From Dehalococcoidia bacterium UBA1141 (lineage in GTDB: Bacteria; Chloroflexota; Dehalococcoidia; Lucifugimonadales; UBA3495), in NCBI GenBank assembly GCA_002311385.1, contig DCAE01000127.1, positions 1-14,050 of the forward strand: DNA of 14,050 nt, given 5' to 3'. The position numbers and the translations under genes are program-made. Below the pieces are notes generated by a model, which worked only from the letters and a program-made list of their open reading frames with translations, ran no database searches and was not told the origin of the DNA. Within the stretch, counting starts at the first letter, position 1; each line of letters begins with the position of its first letter. Shown here in pieces: positions 1 through 7,141 of this stretch.

Positions 1-231
1 GGGTGAAAGCTCAGCCCTTAGCTAGCCGCAAACGCTACAACCGCATGCTCCGGGAGTCCCAGAACACGGCCATTTCCCCCTTGATCTCTCCTTAACAAAA
101 GTGTCCCACTTTTGCTGGTTGCCAACATTCTTGAGCTTGCTCCGTGCTTCACCTTGGTCGAAAAACTTTTCGATGCCGCGGCACTGGTCTCAAAGCATAG
201 TGAAAAAACTGCCTACAGGGGTTGAATCAGG
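1..231. other. Left edge, no recognisable gene; short inverted repeats
   Basis: This stretch lies downstream of the VOC gene. I recognise no protein in it; one minus-strand frame stays open for about 60 codons but matches no family I know. It contains three small inverted repeats: 96-114 (8-bp arms CAAAAGTG/CACTTTTG, 3-nt loop), 159-172 (6-bp arms CGAAAA/TTTTCG, 2-nt loop) and the 10-bp palindrome TGCCGCGGCA at 174-183. None has the T-tract of a standard intrinsic terminator. It may be degenerate intergenic or mobile-element sequence. Confidence 0.5.
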
Positions 232-630
232 TTATGGACGGGGAGGCGCCGGGTAGGCACCGGAGCCGGTGCAGAACTCCACCCTGTTTCCGTCGGGGTC
301 TTGGGTGAACAGGAAAGCCTGACCGTCGTATCGAACCCCTTCCCTCAGAATCTCATATCCATTTTCTCTGAGGACATCCTTTGTGCCTTCAAAGTCCTCT
401 ACCTCAAAGGCGTGGTGCATGCGCTCGGGCTTAATCGGGGCATCCGGGTCTTCAATCAGATGGACCATGATGCCGCTTTCCAGTTGGAGCCAGGTAATCT
501 CCGGATTGTCCACTTGACTCTCGATTTGTTTGATGCCGATGAGGTCGTTGTAGAATTTCATGGCCCGCGCGGTGTTCTTGACCGCAGTAGTTACATGGTT
601 AATCTTGGTAGTGCGGATTTTACCGGGCAT
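232..630 (-). CDS. VOC family (glyoxalase/dioxygenase-fold) metalloprotein
   Basis: The 132-residue product is a single-unit vicinal-oxygen-chelate protein built from two beta-alpha-beta-beta-beta modules. Module 1 begins at INHV (His12) and continues through the helix RAMKFYNDLIG to VHLIE (residues 56-60). Module 2 begins at MHHAFEV (residues 71-77) and ends with the DPDGNRVEF signature (residues 111-119). His12, Glu60, His72 or His73 and Glu118 are the likely metal ligands. Family members include glyoxalase I, extradiol dioxygenases, epimerases and fosfomycin-resistance enzymes, and the substrate cannot be read from the sequence. The start is supported by a GGAGGGGG Shine-Dalgarno 3 nt or so upstream of the ATG. 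The gene stands alone, 162 nt after the end of the transporter gene on the same strand. Confidence 0.85.
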   Translation of the reverse strand: MPGKIRTTKINHVTTAVKNTARAMKFYNDLIGIKQIESQVDNPEITWLQLESGIMVHLIEDPDAPIKPERMHHAFEVEDFEGTKDVLRENGYEILREGVRYDGQAFLFTQDPDGNRVEFCTGSGAYPAPPRP

Positions 631-722
631 TTTCCCCCTCCAGATTGTTGTGTTGAGCGTTTGATTTAATCAGGAATCCGGCAGCGTGAGACACAGCCGG
701 TGCCAGAGATTAAATCCGTGTC

Positions 723-728
723 ATTATG
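723..728 (-). promoter_or_regulatory. Possible extended -10 element for the VOC gene
   Basis: On the minus strand this reads TGG-CATAAT, a TGn extended -10 with a 5/6 match to the consensus, about 90 nt upstream of the VOC start. No convincing -35 hexamer lies 16-18 nt further upstream, so this is weak support for an independent promoter. Confidence 0.25.
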
Positions 729-792
729 CCACATTCGTCAGGACTACGTGCGCCGAGGATTATCCAAGCCAAATCTTTCCGCCAAAGGGGGG

Positions 793-1686
793 TTAGAGGG
801 TGCTGCCAAAGACCACCACGGTGACACCGCTTACGGTCAAAAGCGAACCGACTATGACCCGTCCGGTAACCCGCTCCAGATTGGACATAAACAGCCGGGC
901 TATCAGTAGCACACCGAGAGGATATGATGCAGTGATAGGTGAGATTACCACAACGTCTTCCCGTTGCAGCGCATAATAAAGGGCTATTACTGCTACGGCA
1001 GAGGACAATCCGGAAAGGGCGGCGAAAATCATGGGGGCCCATTCATTCCCCAAAGCACGGATACCGCTGATAGTGCTTCGCCCGGCGATGGGCGCCAGCA
1101 AAATGATGCCGAATACCAGGCTGAAGGCCGAAATCATCAGCGGTGAACCGTAGTCCTCCGTTAGCTCTTTGGCAATGACGTTGGTGCTCCCGTAGGACGC
1201 AGCGGCGAAAAGAGCTAGAAGGTAACCAACCACGGCACGCCGGTCGGTAGCCCAGCCTTGGCGTATCGAATCCACTGTGCTCACCGCCAGTCCCAATACC
1301 ACACCTGCGGTGCCAAGAGGAATCAAGAAATGAGGCCGCTCGCCTGCAAGGCCGATGGCGAAGATTGCCGAGAAGACTGCGGATGTCGCCAGAATGATGC
1401 TGGTCTGAGATGCCCCGATGCGGCTTATGGCCCGGTAGTTTTGAGTTCGACCGCCCAAAAAATTGGCCGCTCCCAGCAAGAGCATCCAGAGAAACGCCAC
1501 GGCTGGAGCCGCCCAAATGTCACCCCGAGCAAAGATAAATGCTAATAACAATGCCGGAAGGGCGCTGACCACGACGGAAATCATGATGGTGGGCATGGGA
1601 GCCAGTTTCTGCATGGCGAAGCGAGCAAAAATGGCTGAGCCGCCGAAACCCGCGCCGGCTAAGATAGCAAGGGAAATAGCCAGCAC
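793..1686 (-). CDS. EamA/DMT-superfamily inner-membrane transporter
   Basis: The 297-residue protein is almost entirely hydrophobic and fits the 10-TM, two-repeat architecture of the drug/metabolite transporter superfamily. The first EamA repeat covers about residues 1-140, starting with AISLAILAGAGFGGSAIFAR. The second covers about 150-295, starting near VVGYLLALFAAASYGSTNV and ending in the usual small-residue helix (SLLTVSGVTVVVFG). Members export or import amino acids, sugars, nucleobases or other small metabolites, and the substrate cannot be assigned here. The start is a GTG only 7 nt after the purQ stop codon, so the gene is probably translationally coupled to purQ and co-transcribed from the promoter at 3011-3040. 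No good Shine-Dalgarno is visible, which fits coupling. A purine-related substrate is possible but is only inference from position. Confidence 0.85.
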   Translation of the reverse strand: MLAISLAILAGAGFGGSAIFARFAMQKLAPMPTIMISVVVSALPALLLAFIFARGDIWAAPAVAFLWMLLLGAANFLGGRTQNYRAISRIGASQTSIILATSAVFSAIFAIGLAGERPHFLIPLGTAGVVLGLAVSTVDSIRQGWATDRRAVVGYLLALFAAASYGSTNVIAKELTEDYGSPLMISAFSLVFGIILLAPIAGRSTISGIRALGNEWAPMIFAALSGLSSAVAVIALYYALQREDVVVISPITASYPLGVLLIARLFMSNLERVTGRVIVGSLLTVSGVTVVVFGSTL

Positions 1687-1693
1687 GAGGTGG

Positions 1694-2389
1694 TTACTTA
1701 ACCCCGCAGCTATCGATGATTGACTGGAAAATCAGATTGCCGTCGGTGCTGCCCAGAAGGGCTTCGCAACTCCGCTCCGGATGGGGCATCATGCCTAGGA
1801 TGTTGCCAGCCTGGTTGATTATCCCGGCGATGTTGTGGGCTGCGCCGTTGGGGTTGGCTTCTTCGGTGGCTATTCCGGACAGGTCGCTGTACCGAAACAG
1901 CACACGTCCCTCTTCTTCAAGCGCTGCCAATGTTTCGGGGTCGGCGAAATAATTGCCATCGCCGTGGGACACCGGCACCCGCAGGAGTTGTCCTGGTTGG
2001 CAACGGAGGCTGAACGGAGTGTCGGCGCGCTCGGTGCGCAGGTGGGACCATTGGCACCGGTATTCCAGGTGTTGATTACGAAGGAGGGCGCCGGGCAGCA
2101 GGCCTGCCTCGCAAAGTATCTGAAAGCCGTTGCAGATCCCGATGACCAAGCGGTCGGAGTCGGCAAACTTGTTGAGAGCTTCCATCACCGGGGAGAACCG
2201 GGCCATAGCGCCGGGTCTCAGGTAGTCTCCGTAGGAGAACCCGCCGGGGACAATTACGCAGTCGAAGCTATCTAGGTTGGTATCTTGGTGCCAGACGTAC
2301 TCGGCGTCTTGTTTCAGTACGTCCTTGACTGCGTAGTAGCAATCGGTGTCGCTCCAAGTGCCGGGGAAGACTAATATTCCGAAGCGCAT
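1694..2389 (-). CDS. purQ: Phosphoribosylformylglycinamidine synthase, glutaminase subunit PurQ
   Basis: This is a class I glutamine amidotransferase that supplies ammonia to PurL for conversion of FGAR to FGAM in purine biosynthesis. It aligns along its length with Bacillus PurQ from memory: PGGFSYGDYLR, the nucleophile elbow GICNGFQIL (Cys86 counted from this start), the HGDGNY motif and GMMPHPER with the His and Glu of the triad (His203, Glu205). I chose the internal ATG at 2389 because family members start with MxFxxxxFPG. An in-frame ATG at 2416 would add nine residues, and neither start has a clear Shine-Dalgarno. The N-terminal loop reads PGTWSDTD where many PurQ have PGSNCD. It sits between the YqeY gene (54-81 nt upstream, depending on the start) and the transporter (7 nt downstream). 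No purS or purL is adjacent. Confidence 0.95.
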   Translation of the reverse strand: MRFGILVFPGTWSDTDCYYAVKDVLKQDAEYVWHQDTNLDSFDCVIVPGGFSYGDYLRPGAMARFSPVMEALNKFADSDRLVIGICNGFQILCEAGLLPGALLRNQHLEYRCQWSHLRTERADTPFSLRCQPGQLLRVPVSHGDGNYFADPETLAALEEEGRVLFRYSDLSGIATEEANPNGAAHNIAGIINQAGNILGMMPHPERSCEALLGSTDGNLIFQSIIDSCGVK

Positions 2390-2470
2390 GTGGGAGCTTT
2401 GATCACCGATTTGCATCCTTGTGGTGGCGTTGTTCTGATTCAGGGAGCGGGAATACTTGAAGGTGATTGA

Positions 2471-2935
2471 CTATCCAGCCGACTCTAGCATTTCGACGAC
2501 GATGCTGTTGACCTCTGCGCCGTCGGCTTTGCCCCGAACCTGGGGCATAAGCTTGCCCATAACCTTACCCTTATCCTGTCCGCCAATGGCGCCAACTTCT
2601 CCGATCACTTGACGAATCAGTGCCACCAATTCATCGCGGCTCATTTGAGGAGGCAGGTAGGCTTCTAAAACGGCTAAGTCACCCGTTTCCTTGGCGACGA
2701 GGTCGTCCCTCTTGCCCTCGGTGAACATCCGTATGGCCTCGCGGCGGTCATTGACCTGCCTCACCACCACCTGCAAAACCGCAGCCTCGTCCAGAGTCTT
2801 CAGCTTGGCCTTCTCTTCCATTTGTATGGCGCTTTTCAAAAAGCGCAGGGCATCCAACCTGGCCTGATTTCGATCCTTCATGGCCGTGATGATGTCTGCT
2901 TCTAGGGATTCACGTAGGGTCTTTGAGGATGACAT
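2471..2935 (-). CDS. GatB/YqeY domain protein
   Basis: With the start at 2935 the product has 154 residues, the usual size of stand-alone YqeY proteins, beginning MSSSKTLRESLEADI. Family hallmarks are the KDRNQARLDALRFLKSAI helix, the R-Q-V-N-D-R-R-E-A-I-R-M-F segment, the EAYLPPQMS motif, and the C-terminal GKVMGKLMPQVRGKADG stretch, which corresponds to the tRNA-binding tail of GatB. The cellular role is unresolved, and links to tRNA-dependent amidation or translation are inferred from the GatB similarity. An ORF extending to 3040 is unlikely to be the true start, because it would begin inside the -35 box of the promoter at 3011-3040. It is the first gene of the YqeY-purQ-transporter unit. 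Confidence 0.92.
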   Translation of the reverse strand: MSSSKTLRESLEADIITAMKDRNQARLDALRFLKSAIQMEEKAKLKTLDEAAVLQVVVRQVNDRREAIRMFTEGKRDDLVAKETGDLAVLEAYLPPQMSRDELVALIRQVIGEVGAIGGQDKGKVMGKLMPQVRGKADGAEVNSIVVEMLESAG

Positions 2936-3010
2936 GGAGGTTCTGCTCTTTCTGAATTGTTGGAAAATCGTGATTGGCCGAGGAGAATCAGCGCCAGGCC
3001 AACAAGGCCG

Positions 3011-3040
3011 ATTATAGGCGTGGCCGGGAAGGAGTGTCAA
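3011..3040 (-). promoter_or_regulatory. Consensus sigma-70 promoter of the YqeY-purQ-transporter unit
   Basis: On the minus strand there is a perfect TTGACA (3040-3035), an 18-nt spacer and a perfect TATAAT (3016-3011). Transcription would start near 3004, giving a leader of about 70 nt before the ATG at 2935. It is divergent from the purA promoter about 70 nt away. Confidence 0.75.
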
Positions 3041-3111
3041 TCTGAGGTAGTCTATTCATTAATGGCCCAGATGCGCTCTTCCATGAGGTTCCTCGGCTAG
3101 ACACGCTTCCC

Positions 3112-3140
3112 TTTCCAAATTTGGGCCTTTTTGGTATACT
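3112..3140 (+). promoter_or_regulatory. Extended -10 promoter of purA
   Basis: TTTCCA (3112-3117, 4/6 match) is followed by a 17-nt spacer and TATACT (3135-3140, 5/6 match). A TGG directly before the -10 makes it an extended -10 element. The start point would be near 3147, about 74 nt ahead of the purA ATG. I see no PurR-like operator that I could support. Confidence 0.65.
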
Positions 3141-3220
3141 CCGCCTTGGTTTTTGTTCCTCTGTTCGGCCTGGATGCACGGGCAGTATAGGGGCAGTTAT
3201 TTGGAATAAAAGGTGCGCAA

Positions 3221-4507
3221 ATGCCGGCTTATGCCGTTATCGGTGGCCAGTGGGGCGACGAAGGGAAAGGGAAGGTCATCGACTACCTGGCGGGTAAGGT
3301 TGATTGTGTGGTCCGCTATGCGGGCGGCAACAACGCCGGTCATACGGTGGTCAACGAACGAGGCACCTTCCAACTTCACCTAGTCCCCTCCGGCATCTGC
3401 TGGCCCCAAGTCTTTGGCATCATCGGCAACGGTGTGGTGGTCGACCCCGATGTCCTGCTGGGTGAGTTGCAGCAGCTAACTTCCAGGGGCATCGACACCA
3501 GCAAGTTCTTGGTGAGCGAACGGGCCCACGTGATCATGCCCTACCATATCGTGTTGGACCGCCTGGAAGAAGAGTCACGGGGTTCGGGAGCCATCGGCAC
3601 CACCGGTCGTGGCGTTGGTCCTGCCTACGTGGACAAGACCGCACGCTCCGGAATACGGGTGGGCGATCTGATGGACTGGGAAGCACTGGTCCCGCGCCTA
3701 GAGCAAGTCCTGGCGGCCAAGAATGCGCTGATAACCAAGATTTACGGCGGCGAAGCCTTGGTCTTGGAAGATGTCTTAGCCCAGTGCCGACGTTGGGCCG
3801 AAGACTTGCGTCCTTATGCCTGCGCCACGGAGCAAATCGTTCAAGACCTATTGGCGGAAAACAAGCGAGTCCTCCTTGAGGGAGCTCAAGGAACCCTGCT
3901 GGACATTGACCATGGGTCCTATCCCTTTGTTACCTCGTCTTCTCCGTCCATCGGCGGTGCCTGTACCGGTTTGGGGCTCAGTCCCCAGGCAATCGTTGGC
4001 GTGATGGGCGTGTTCAAGGCCTATACATCCAGGGTAGGCAGCGGGCCCATGCCCTCGGAGATGGTGGGCGTGGCCGCCGAGAGCCTGCGAGAGAAAGCAC
4101 AGGAATACGGCACAACCACCGGGCGTCCCCGGCGGGTCGGTTGGTTCGACGCCGTGGCTGGCAAATACAGCTGTTTGGTCAATGGGTTCACCGGCAACGT
4201 TCTGACCCGATTGGACATTTTGGACGGCTTCCCCAGCGTCAAGATTTGCATCGGTTACCGCGTCGATGGAGGGGAAATCAATCGGTTCCCGGCCAATACA
4301 AACCTGCTTGCCCGGTGCCAGCCCATCTACGAGGAAATGCCGGGATGGGACAGGCCAACGGCTAGCGCCACCACGCTGTCCCAGCTTCCAGAGAATGCCT
4401 TGGCCTATATAAAGCGTCTTGAAGACCTGTTAGGCTGCCCATTTCAAATAATCTCTACCGGCCCGAGCCGCGAAGAAACGATAGTAGTGGAAGAGACGAT
4501 TAAATAA
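3221..4507 (+). CDS. purA: Adenylosuccinate synthetase PurA
   Basis: The enzyme joins IMP and aspartate at the expense of GTP to give adenylosuccinate, the first committed step from IMP to AMP, in the cytosol. The 428-residue length is typical. The P-loop GDEGKGK lies at residues 12-18 with the catalytic Asp13, and NAGHT provides His41; both fall at the same numbers as in the E. coli enzyme. Further signatures are the IGTTGRGVGPAY segment, LLEGAQGTLLDIDHG, GTTTGRPRRVGWFD and the C-terminal STGPSREET guanine-binding motif. The start has an AAAAGGTG Shine-Dalgarno 6-8 nt upstream. It is monocistronic: its own promoter lies at 3112-3140 and a hairpin terminator at 4688-4733. It is divergent from purQ, so both purine genes can be driven from the same 285-nt intergenic region. 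Confidence 0.98.
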   Translation: MPAYAVIGGQWGDEGKGKVIDYLAGKVDCVVRYAGGNNAGHTVVNERGTFQLHLVPSGICWPQVFGIIGNGVVVDPDVLLGELQQLTSRGIDTSKFLVSERAHVIMPYHIVLDRLEEESRGSGAIGTTGRGVGPAYVDKTARSGIRVGDLMDWEALVPRLEQVLAAKNALITKIYGGEALVLEDVLAQCRRWAEDLRPYACATEQIVQDLLAENKRVLLEGAQGTLLDIDHGSYPFVTSSSPSIGGACTGLGLSPQAIVGVMGVFKAYTSRVGSGPMPSEMVGVAAESLREKAQEYGTTTGRPRRVGWFDAVAGKYSCLVNGFTGNVLTRLDILDGFPSVKICIGYRVDGGEINRFPANTNLLARCQPIYEEMPGWDRPTASATTLSQLPENALAYIKRLEDLLGCPFQIISTGPSREETIVVEETIK

Positions 4508-4570
4508 ACGGCATCGTTGCTTTGACTGGCGTTTTCTCATAACCAATCAAAGCGCTGATTTACGCTCTTT

Positions 4571-4638
4571 TCTTGCGCGCAAGAGATTCTTCGCTTCGCT
4601 CAGAATGACAACGTCTGGCAGGATGCCAGTGTCTGGCA
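4571..4638. repeat. Intergenic hairpin cluster, probable dispersed repeat
   Basis: Three structures are packed together downstream of purA. 4571-4584 is a perfect 14-bp palindrome (TCTTGCGCGCAAGA). 4586-4606 has ATTCT/AGAAT arms around TCGCTTCGCTC. 4615-4638 has CTGGCA, TGCCAG, CTGGCA in alternation with 3-nt spacers, so the middle arm can pair with either neighbour. The middle segment (ATTCTTCGCTTCGCTCAGAA) resembles an intergenic repeat I remember from many unrelated genomes. The copy number cannot be seen in this window. Confidence 0.45.
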
Positions 4639-4680
4639 TTGACGGTGCTGGGATTTTTAGACAATTTTGGTTCGGTCAGA

Positions 4681-4740
4681 CGAATAAAACCCCGGCAGGA
4701 ATGGTGACTAAAGTCACAAAGTCTGCCGGGGTTCTTGTTT
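4681..4740. terminator. Bidirectional intrinsic terminator between purA and dapA
   Basis: An 11-bp perfect stem, AACCCCGGCAG (4688-4698) with CTGCCGGGGTT (4723-4733), encloses a second hairpin GTGAC-TAAA-GTCAC (4704-4717). On the plus strand the stem is followed by TTCTTGTTT; on the minus strand it is followed by TTTATTCG after the terminal TT pairs. It sits between two convergent genes and can serve both. Confidence 0.75.
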
Positions 4741-4779
4741 GCTAAGTTGTGTTCCGCTGGATTGACCCAGTGAAGGCTT

Positions 4780-5676
4780 TTAAGCCGGTATGGGCAAGTC
4801 CATGTTGTACTTGCTCATGACTTTTTCAACCTTGTCGGCCGAGGCTGAGTCCAAAGGCACCAAAGGCAGCCGAGGGTTACCCACGTCGAACCCGATGTGG
4901 TTTAGGGCATGTTTCAGAGGGATTGGGTTGGAGACGATGAACATCACTTTGAAGATGGGCAGCAACCTTCTTTGCTCTGCCGCCGCTTTCTCCACGTCTC
5001 CTTCCAGCAAGTAGCCCATCATCTGCTTAATCTGACGGCCTACTAAGTGGGACAGGACACTCACCACCCCATAGCCACCGGTGGCCATGATGGAGAATGT
5101 CTCGTTGTCATTGCCGCTCCACACCTTGAAGCCATCCGGCGCTCCCTCGATTATGCGGGAGATTTGGTCCAAATCGCTGCCGGCTTCTTTGATGCCCACG
5201 ATATTATCAATCTCGCTGAGGCGAAGGGTAGTCTCGTCGGTCATGTTCAGACTGGTGCGGCTGGTGACGTTATAGAGAACGCAAGGCAGATTGGTGGACT
5301 TGGCGATTGCCTTGAAGTGCTGGTAAAGGCCTTCTTGCGGGGGCTTGTTGTAGGCGGGCACCGTTAGCAGAAGGGCGTCGGCGCCGACCGCCTCGGCCTC
5401 GGAGCTGAGTTCGATGCTAGCCGCCGTATTGTTGTCGGTGGTTCCGGCTATGACCGCACCCCTATCCCCGATGGCATCTTTAACCTCAGCGTACAAGCGA
5501 ATCTTTTCCTCGGTGCTGAGGGCAGGGCCTTCCCCGGTTGTGCCAGTAATCACCAATCCGTCGCTGCCAGAGTCCAGTAGGGCCTTGGCGAGACGCTTAG
5601 CCTGCTCATAGTCCACACCGCCCTTCTCATCGAAGGGTGTAATCATTGCGGTTAGCAGTCTGCCTATCTCTGTCAT
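4780..5676 (-). CDS. dapA: 4-hydroxy-tetrahydrodipicolinate synthase DapA
   Basis: DapA condenses pyruvate with aspartate semialdehyde, the first committed step of the diaminopimelate/lysine pathway. The 298-residue protein is a TIM-barrel class I aldolase of typical length. The carboxylate-binding GTTGEGPAL motif is at residues 45-53, Tyr109 and Tyr135 (VPAYN, LYNVTSRTS) form the proton relay, Arg140 sits at the active-site mouth, and Lys163 in GIKEAGSD is the Schiff-base lysine. The ATG at 5676 has a GGAGGG Shine-Dalgarno 6 nt upstream. It has its own near-consensus promoter at 5755-5783, although asd and dapB lie just upstream on the same strand. DapA-like paralogues such as N-acetylneuraminate lyase share the fold, but the neighbouring asd and dapB make DapA the best assignment. 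Confidence 0.96.
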   Translation of the reverse strand: MTEIGRLLTAMITPFDEKGGVDYEQAKRLAKALLDSGSDGLVITGTTGEGPALSTEEKIRLYAEVKDAIGDRGAVIAGTTDNNTAASIELSSEAEAVGADALLLTVPAYNKPPQEGLYQHFKAIAKSTNLPCVLYNVTSRTSLNMTDETTLRLSEIDNIVGIKEAGSDLDQISRIIEGAPDGFKVWSGNDNETFSIMATGGYGVVSVLSHLVGRQIKQMMGYLLEGDVEKAAAEQRRLLPIFKVMFIVSNPIPLKHALNHIGFDVGNPRLPLVPLDSASADKVEKVMSKYNMDLPIPA

Positions 5677-5754
5677 ATCGGCCCTCCATTTACGCCTTTG
5701 CCAGCGTGTTGTACCCGTGCCATGGGTAAGTGTCCGAACCTAGTTGGAAGTGCT

Positions 5755-5783
5755 TTTATACTTCTCCGGGACTCTTTAGTCAA
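5755..5783 (-). promoter_or_regulatory. Sigma-70 promoter of dapA
   Basis: On the minus strand TTGACT (5783-5778) is followed by a 17-nt spacer and TATAAA (5760-5755), each a 5/6 match. The start point would be about 5748, leaving a leader of about 70 nt. I see no structure in that leader long enough to be a lysine riboswitch. Confidence 0.7.
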
Positions 5784-6002
5784 GTAAATAGTCAGAAAAA
5801 CGTATCCGCGACGGAAACAATCATAGAATATTTTCGTCTCAATGGGTCTGGCGGCCAGTTTTTGATAGGGTTCCAACGAGTAATCCCGTTGTTGTTGAGG
5901 ATGTCTAAAGACCAGACTCGGCCCACAATATTAGGCGGTTTGGCAATCTCAGCACAAATGGCATGAGAAAGGGGAGTATCCTGCCAAATGCCCGGCGGAA
6001 AA
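5784..6002. other. asd-dapA intergenic region, no gene seen
   Basis: The full gap between asd and the dapA start is 326 nt. Apart from the dapA promoter it holds no ORF I can support and no clear terminator behind asd. A 67-codon ORF crosses the dapA promoter and start but looks fortuitous. Read-through from asd into dapA is therefore possible. Confidence 0.5.
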
Positions 6003-7070
6003 TTAGCTGCCCGCCCCGCTTTTGACTCGCTTAGCCCGGTCAGGCTTTAAGCAATTGCGTGCCACCAATTCCTCCGCAATCTGGAGGGAATTCAGAGCGG
6101 CGCCCTTGCGCAGGTTGTCCGCAGCTATCCACATGACTAGGCCGTTGGGATGAGAAGTGTCTTGGCGTATTCTCCCAACAAAAACGTCGTCGGTGCCGGT
6201 GACATCCCAAGGCATGGGGTAAGCGTCATGAGCCGGGTCGTCCAACACCGTTATTCCGGGCATTTCCCGCATCAACTGGCGGGCTTCATCCGGCGACATG
6301 GGATTTTCGAATTCCAAGTTCACTGCCGCACAGTGGGTCACGTACACAGGCACCCGCACGCAGGTGGCGGAAAAGCGAATCGTCGGTGCGTGCATGATTT
6401 TCTGGGTTTCCTGGCGCATCTTTTGTTCTTCAAAGGTATAACCGTCTTCGCCGAATTGGTCGATGCGAGGAATCACGTTGAAGGCGATTTGCTGACTGAT
6501 TGCCTCCGTTTTGGCGGGTTTCCCGTCCAGAACGTCTTGGGCCTGTTCCCGGAGCTCCACCATTGGGGCTCCGCCAGCCCCGGATACCGACTGGTAAGTG
6601 GCGGCCACAATCCGGACGATGGGGTTGACACTGTGCAGAGGGTGGGCGGCCACCACCAAGGGAGTTGTCGAGCAGTTGGGTATGGAAATTATCCCTGAGT
6701 GCCACTCTACATCGGCGCCGTTGACCTCCGGCACTACCAAAGGCACCTCGTCTTGCATACGAAAAGCCGAGCCGTCGTCGATAACTACCGCCCCTGCCGC
6801 AACCGCCGCCGGAGCCAGGCGTCGGCTAACTTCGCTGGTGACACCGATAAAGGCGATGTCCACCCCAGCGAATGAGTCCTCCGTCGCTTCTGCCACAACC
6901 AATTCCCGACCGCCTACCGTCAACCGCTTGCCCACCGAACGGCTGGAAGCCAGTGCCTTTATCTTGGGCAACTGGGCGTAGCGTCGCTCAGCTATGCGGA
7001 AGAACTCGGTGCCAACTGCCCCGGTGGCCCCCACCACGGCAATGGTCAGGTCTTTGATACTGACTGTCAT
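6003..7070 (-). CDS. asd: Aspartate-semialdehyde dehydrogenase Asd
   Basis: Asd reduces beta-aspartyl phosphate with NADPH to aspartate semialdehyde, the branch point to lysine/diaminopimelate, threonine and methionine. The 355-residue product has an N-terminal Rossmann domain with GATGAVG at residues 14-20 and an SSRS nucleotide-phosphate loop at 42-45. The catalytic Cys133 is in PNCSTTPL, Gln160 is in YQSVSGAG, and Arg239 and His246 lie in the VRVPVYVTH segment. Its sequence is of the bacterial type. It follows dapB after 71 nt on the same strand, and its product and the enzyme encoded by dapB flank the DapA step. The Shine-Dalgarno is weak (TAGGT about 12 nt upstream). The start is supported by SIKDLTIAVVGATG fitting the usual N-terminus. 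Confidence 0.96.
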   Translation of the reverse strand: MTVSIKDLTIAVVGATGAVGTEFFRIAERRYAQLPKIKALASSRSVGKRLTVGGRELVVAEATEDSFAGVDIAFIGVTSEVSRRLAPAAVAAGAVVIDDGSAFRMQDEVPLVVPEVNGADVEWHSGIISIPNCSTTPLVVAAHPLHSVNPIVRIVAATYQSVSGAGGAPMVELREQAQDVLDGKPAKTEAISQQIAFNVIPRIDQFGEDGYTFEEQKMRQETQKIMHAPTIRFSATCVRVPVYVTHCAAVNLEFENPMSPDEARQLMREMPGITVLDDPAHDAYPMPWDVTGTDDVFVGRIRQDTSHPNGLVMWIAADNLRKGAALNSLQIAEELVARNCLKPDRAKRVKSGAGS

Positions 7071-7141
7071 CTAGCAATTTACCTATATATGAGTATGGTG
7101 TTCGAGACTAGTATCCGAAGAATCTGTTACTAACCAAGAAC

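Noticed and set aside
5677..5748. Lysine riboswitch in the dapA leader
   Set aside because: The leader is about 70 nt, far shorter than the known aptamer, and the expected helices are not seen.
5673..5876. 67-codon minus-strand ORF overlapping the dapA promoter and start
   Set aside because: It runs through the -35 and -10 boxes, has no recognisable domain and overlaps the well-supported dapA start.
6150..6698. 182-codon plus-strand ORF inside asd
   Set aside because: It has no family resemblance, and asd motifs on the minus strand explain the sequence.
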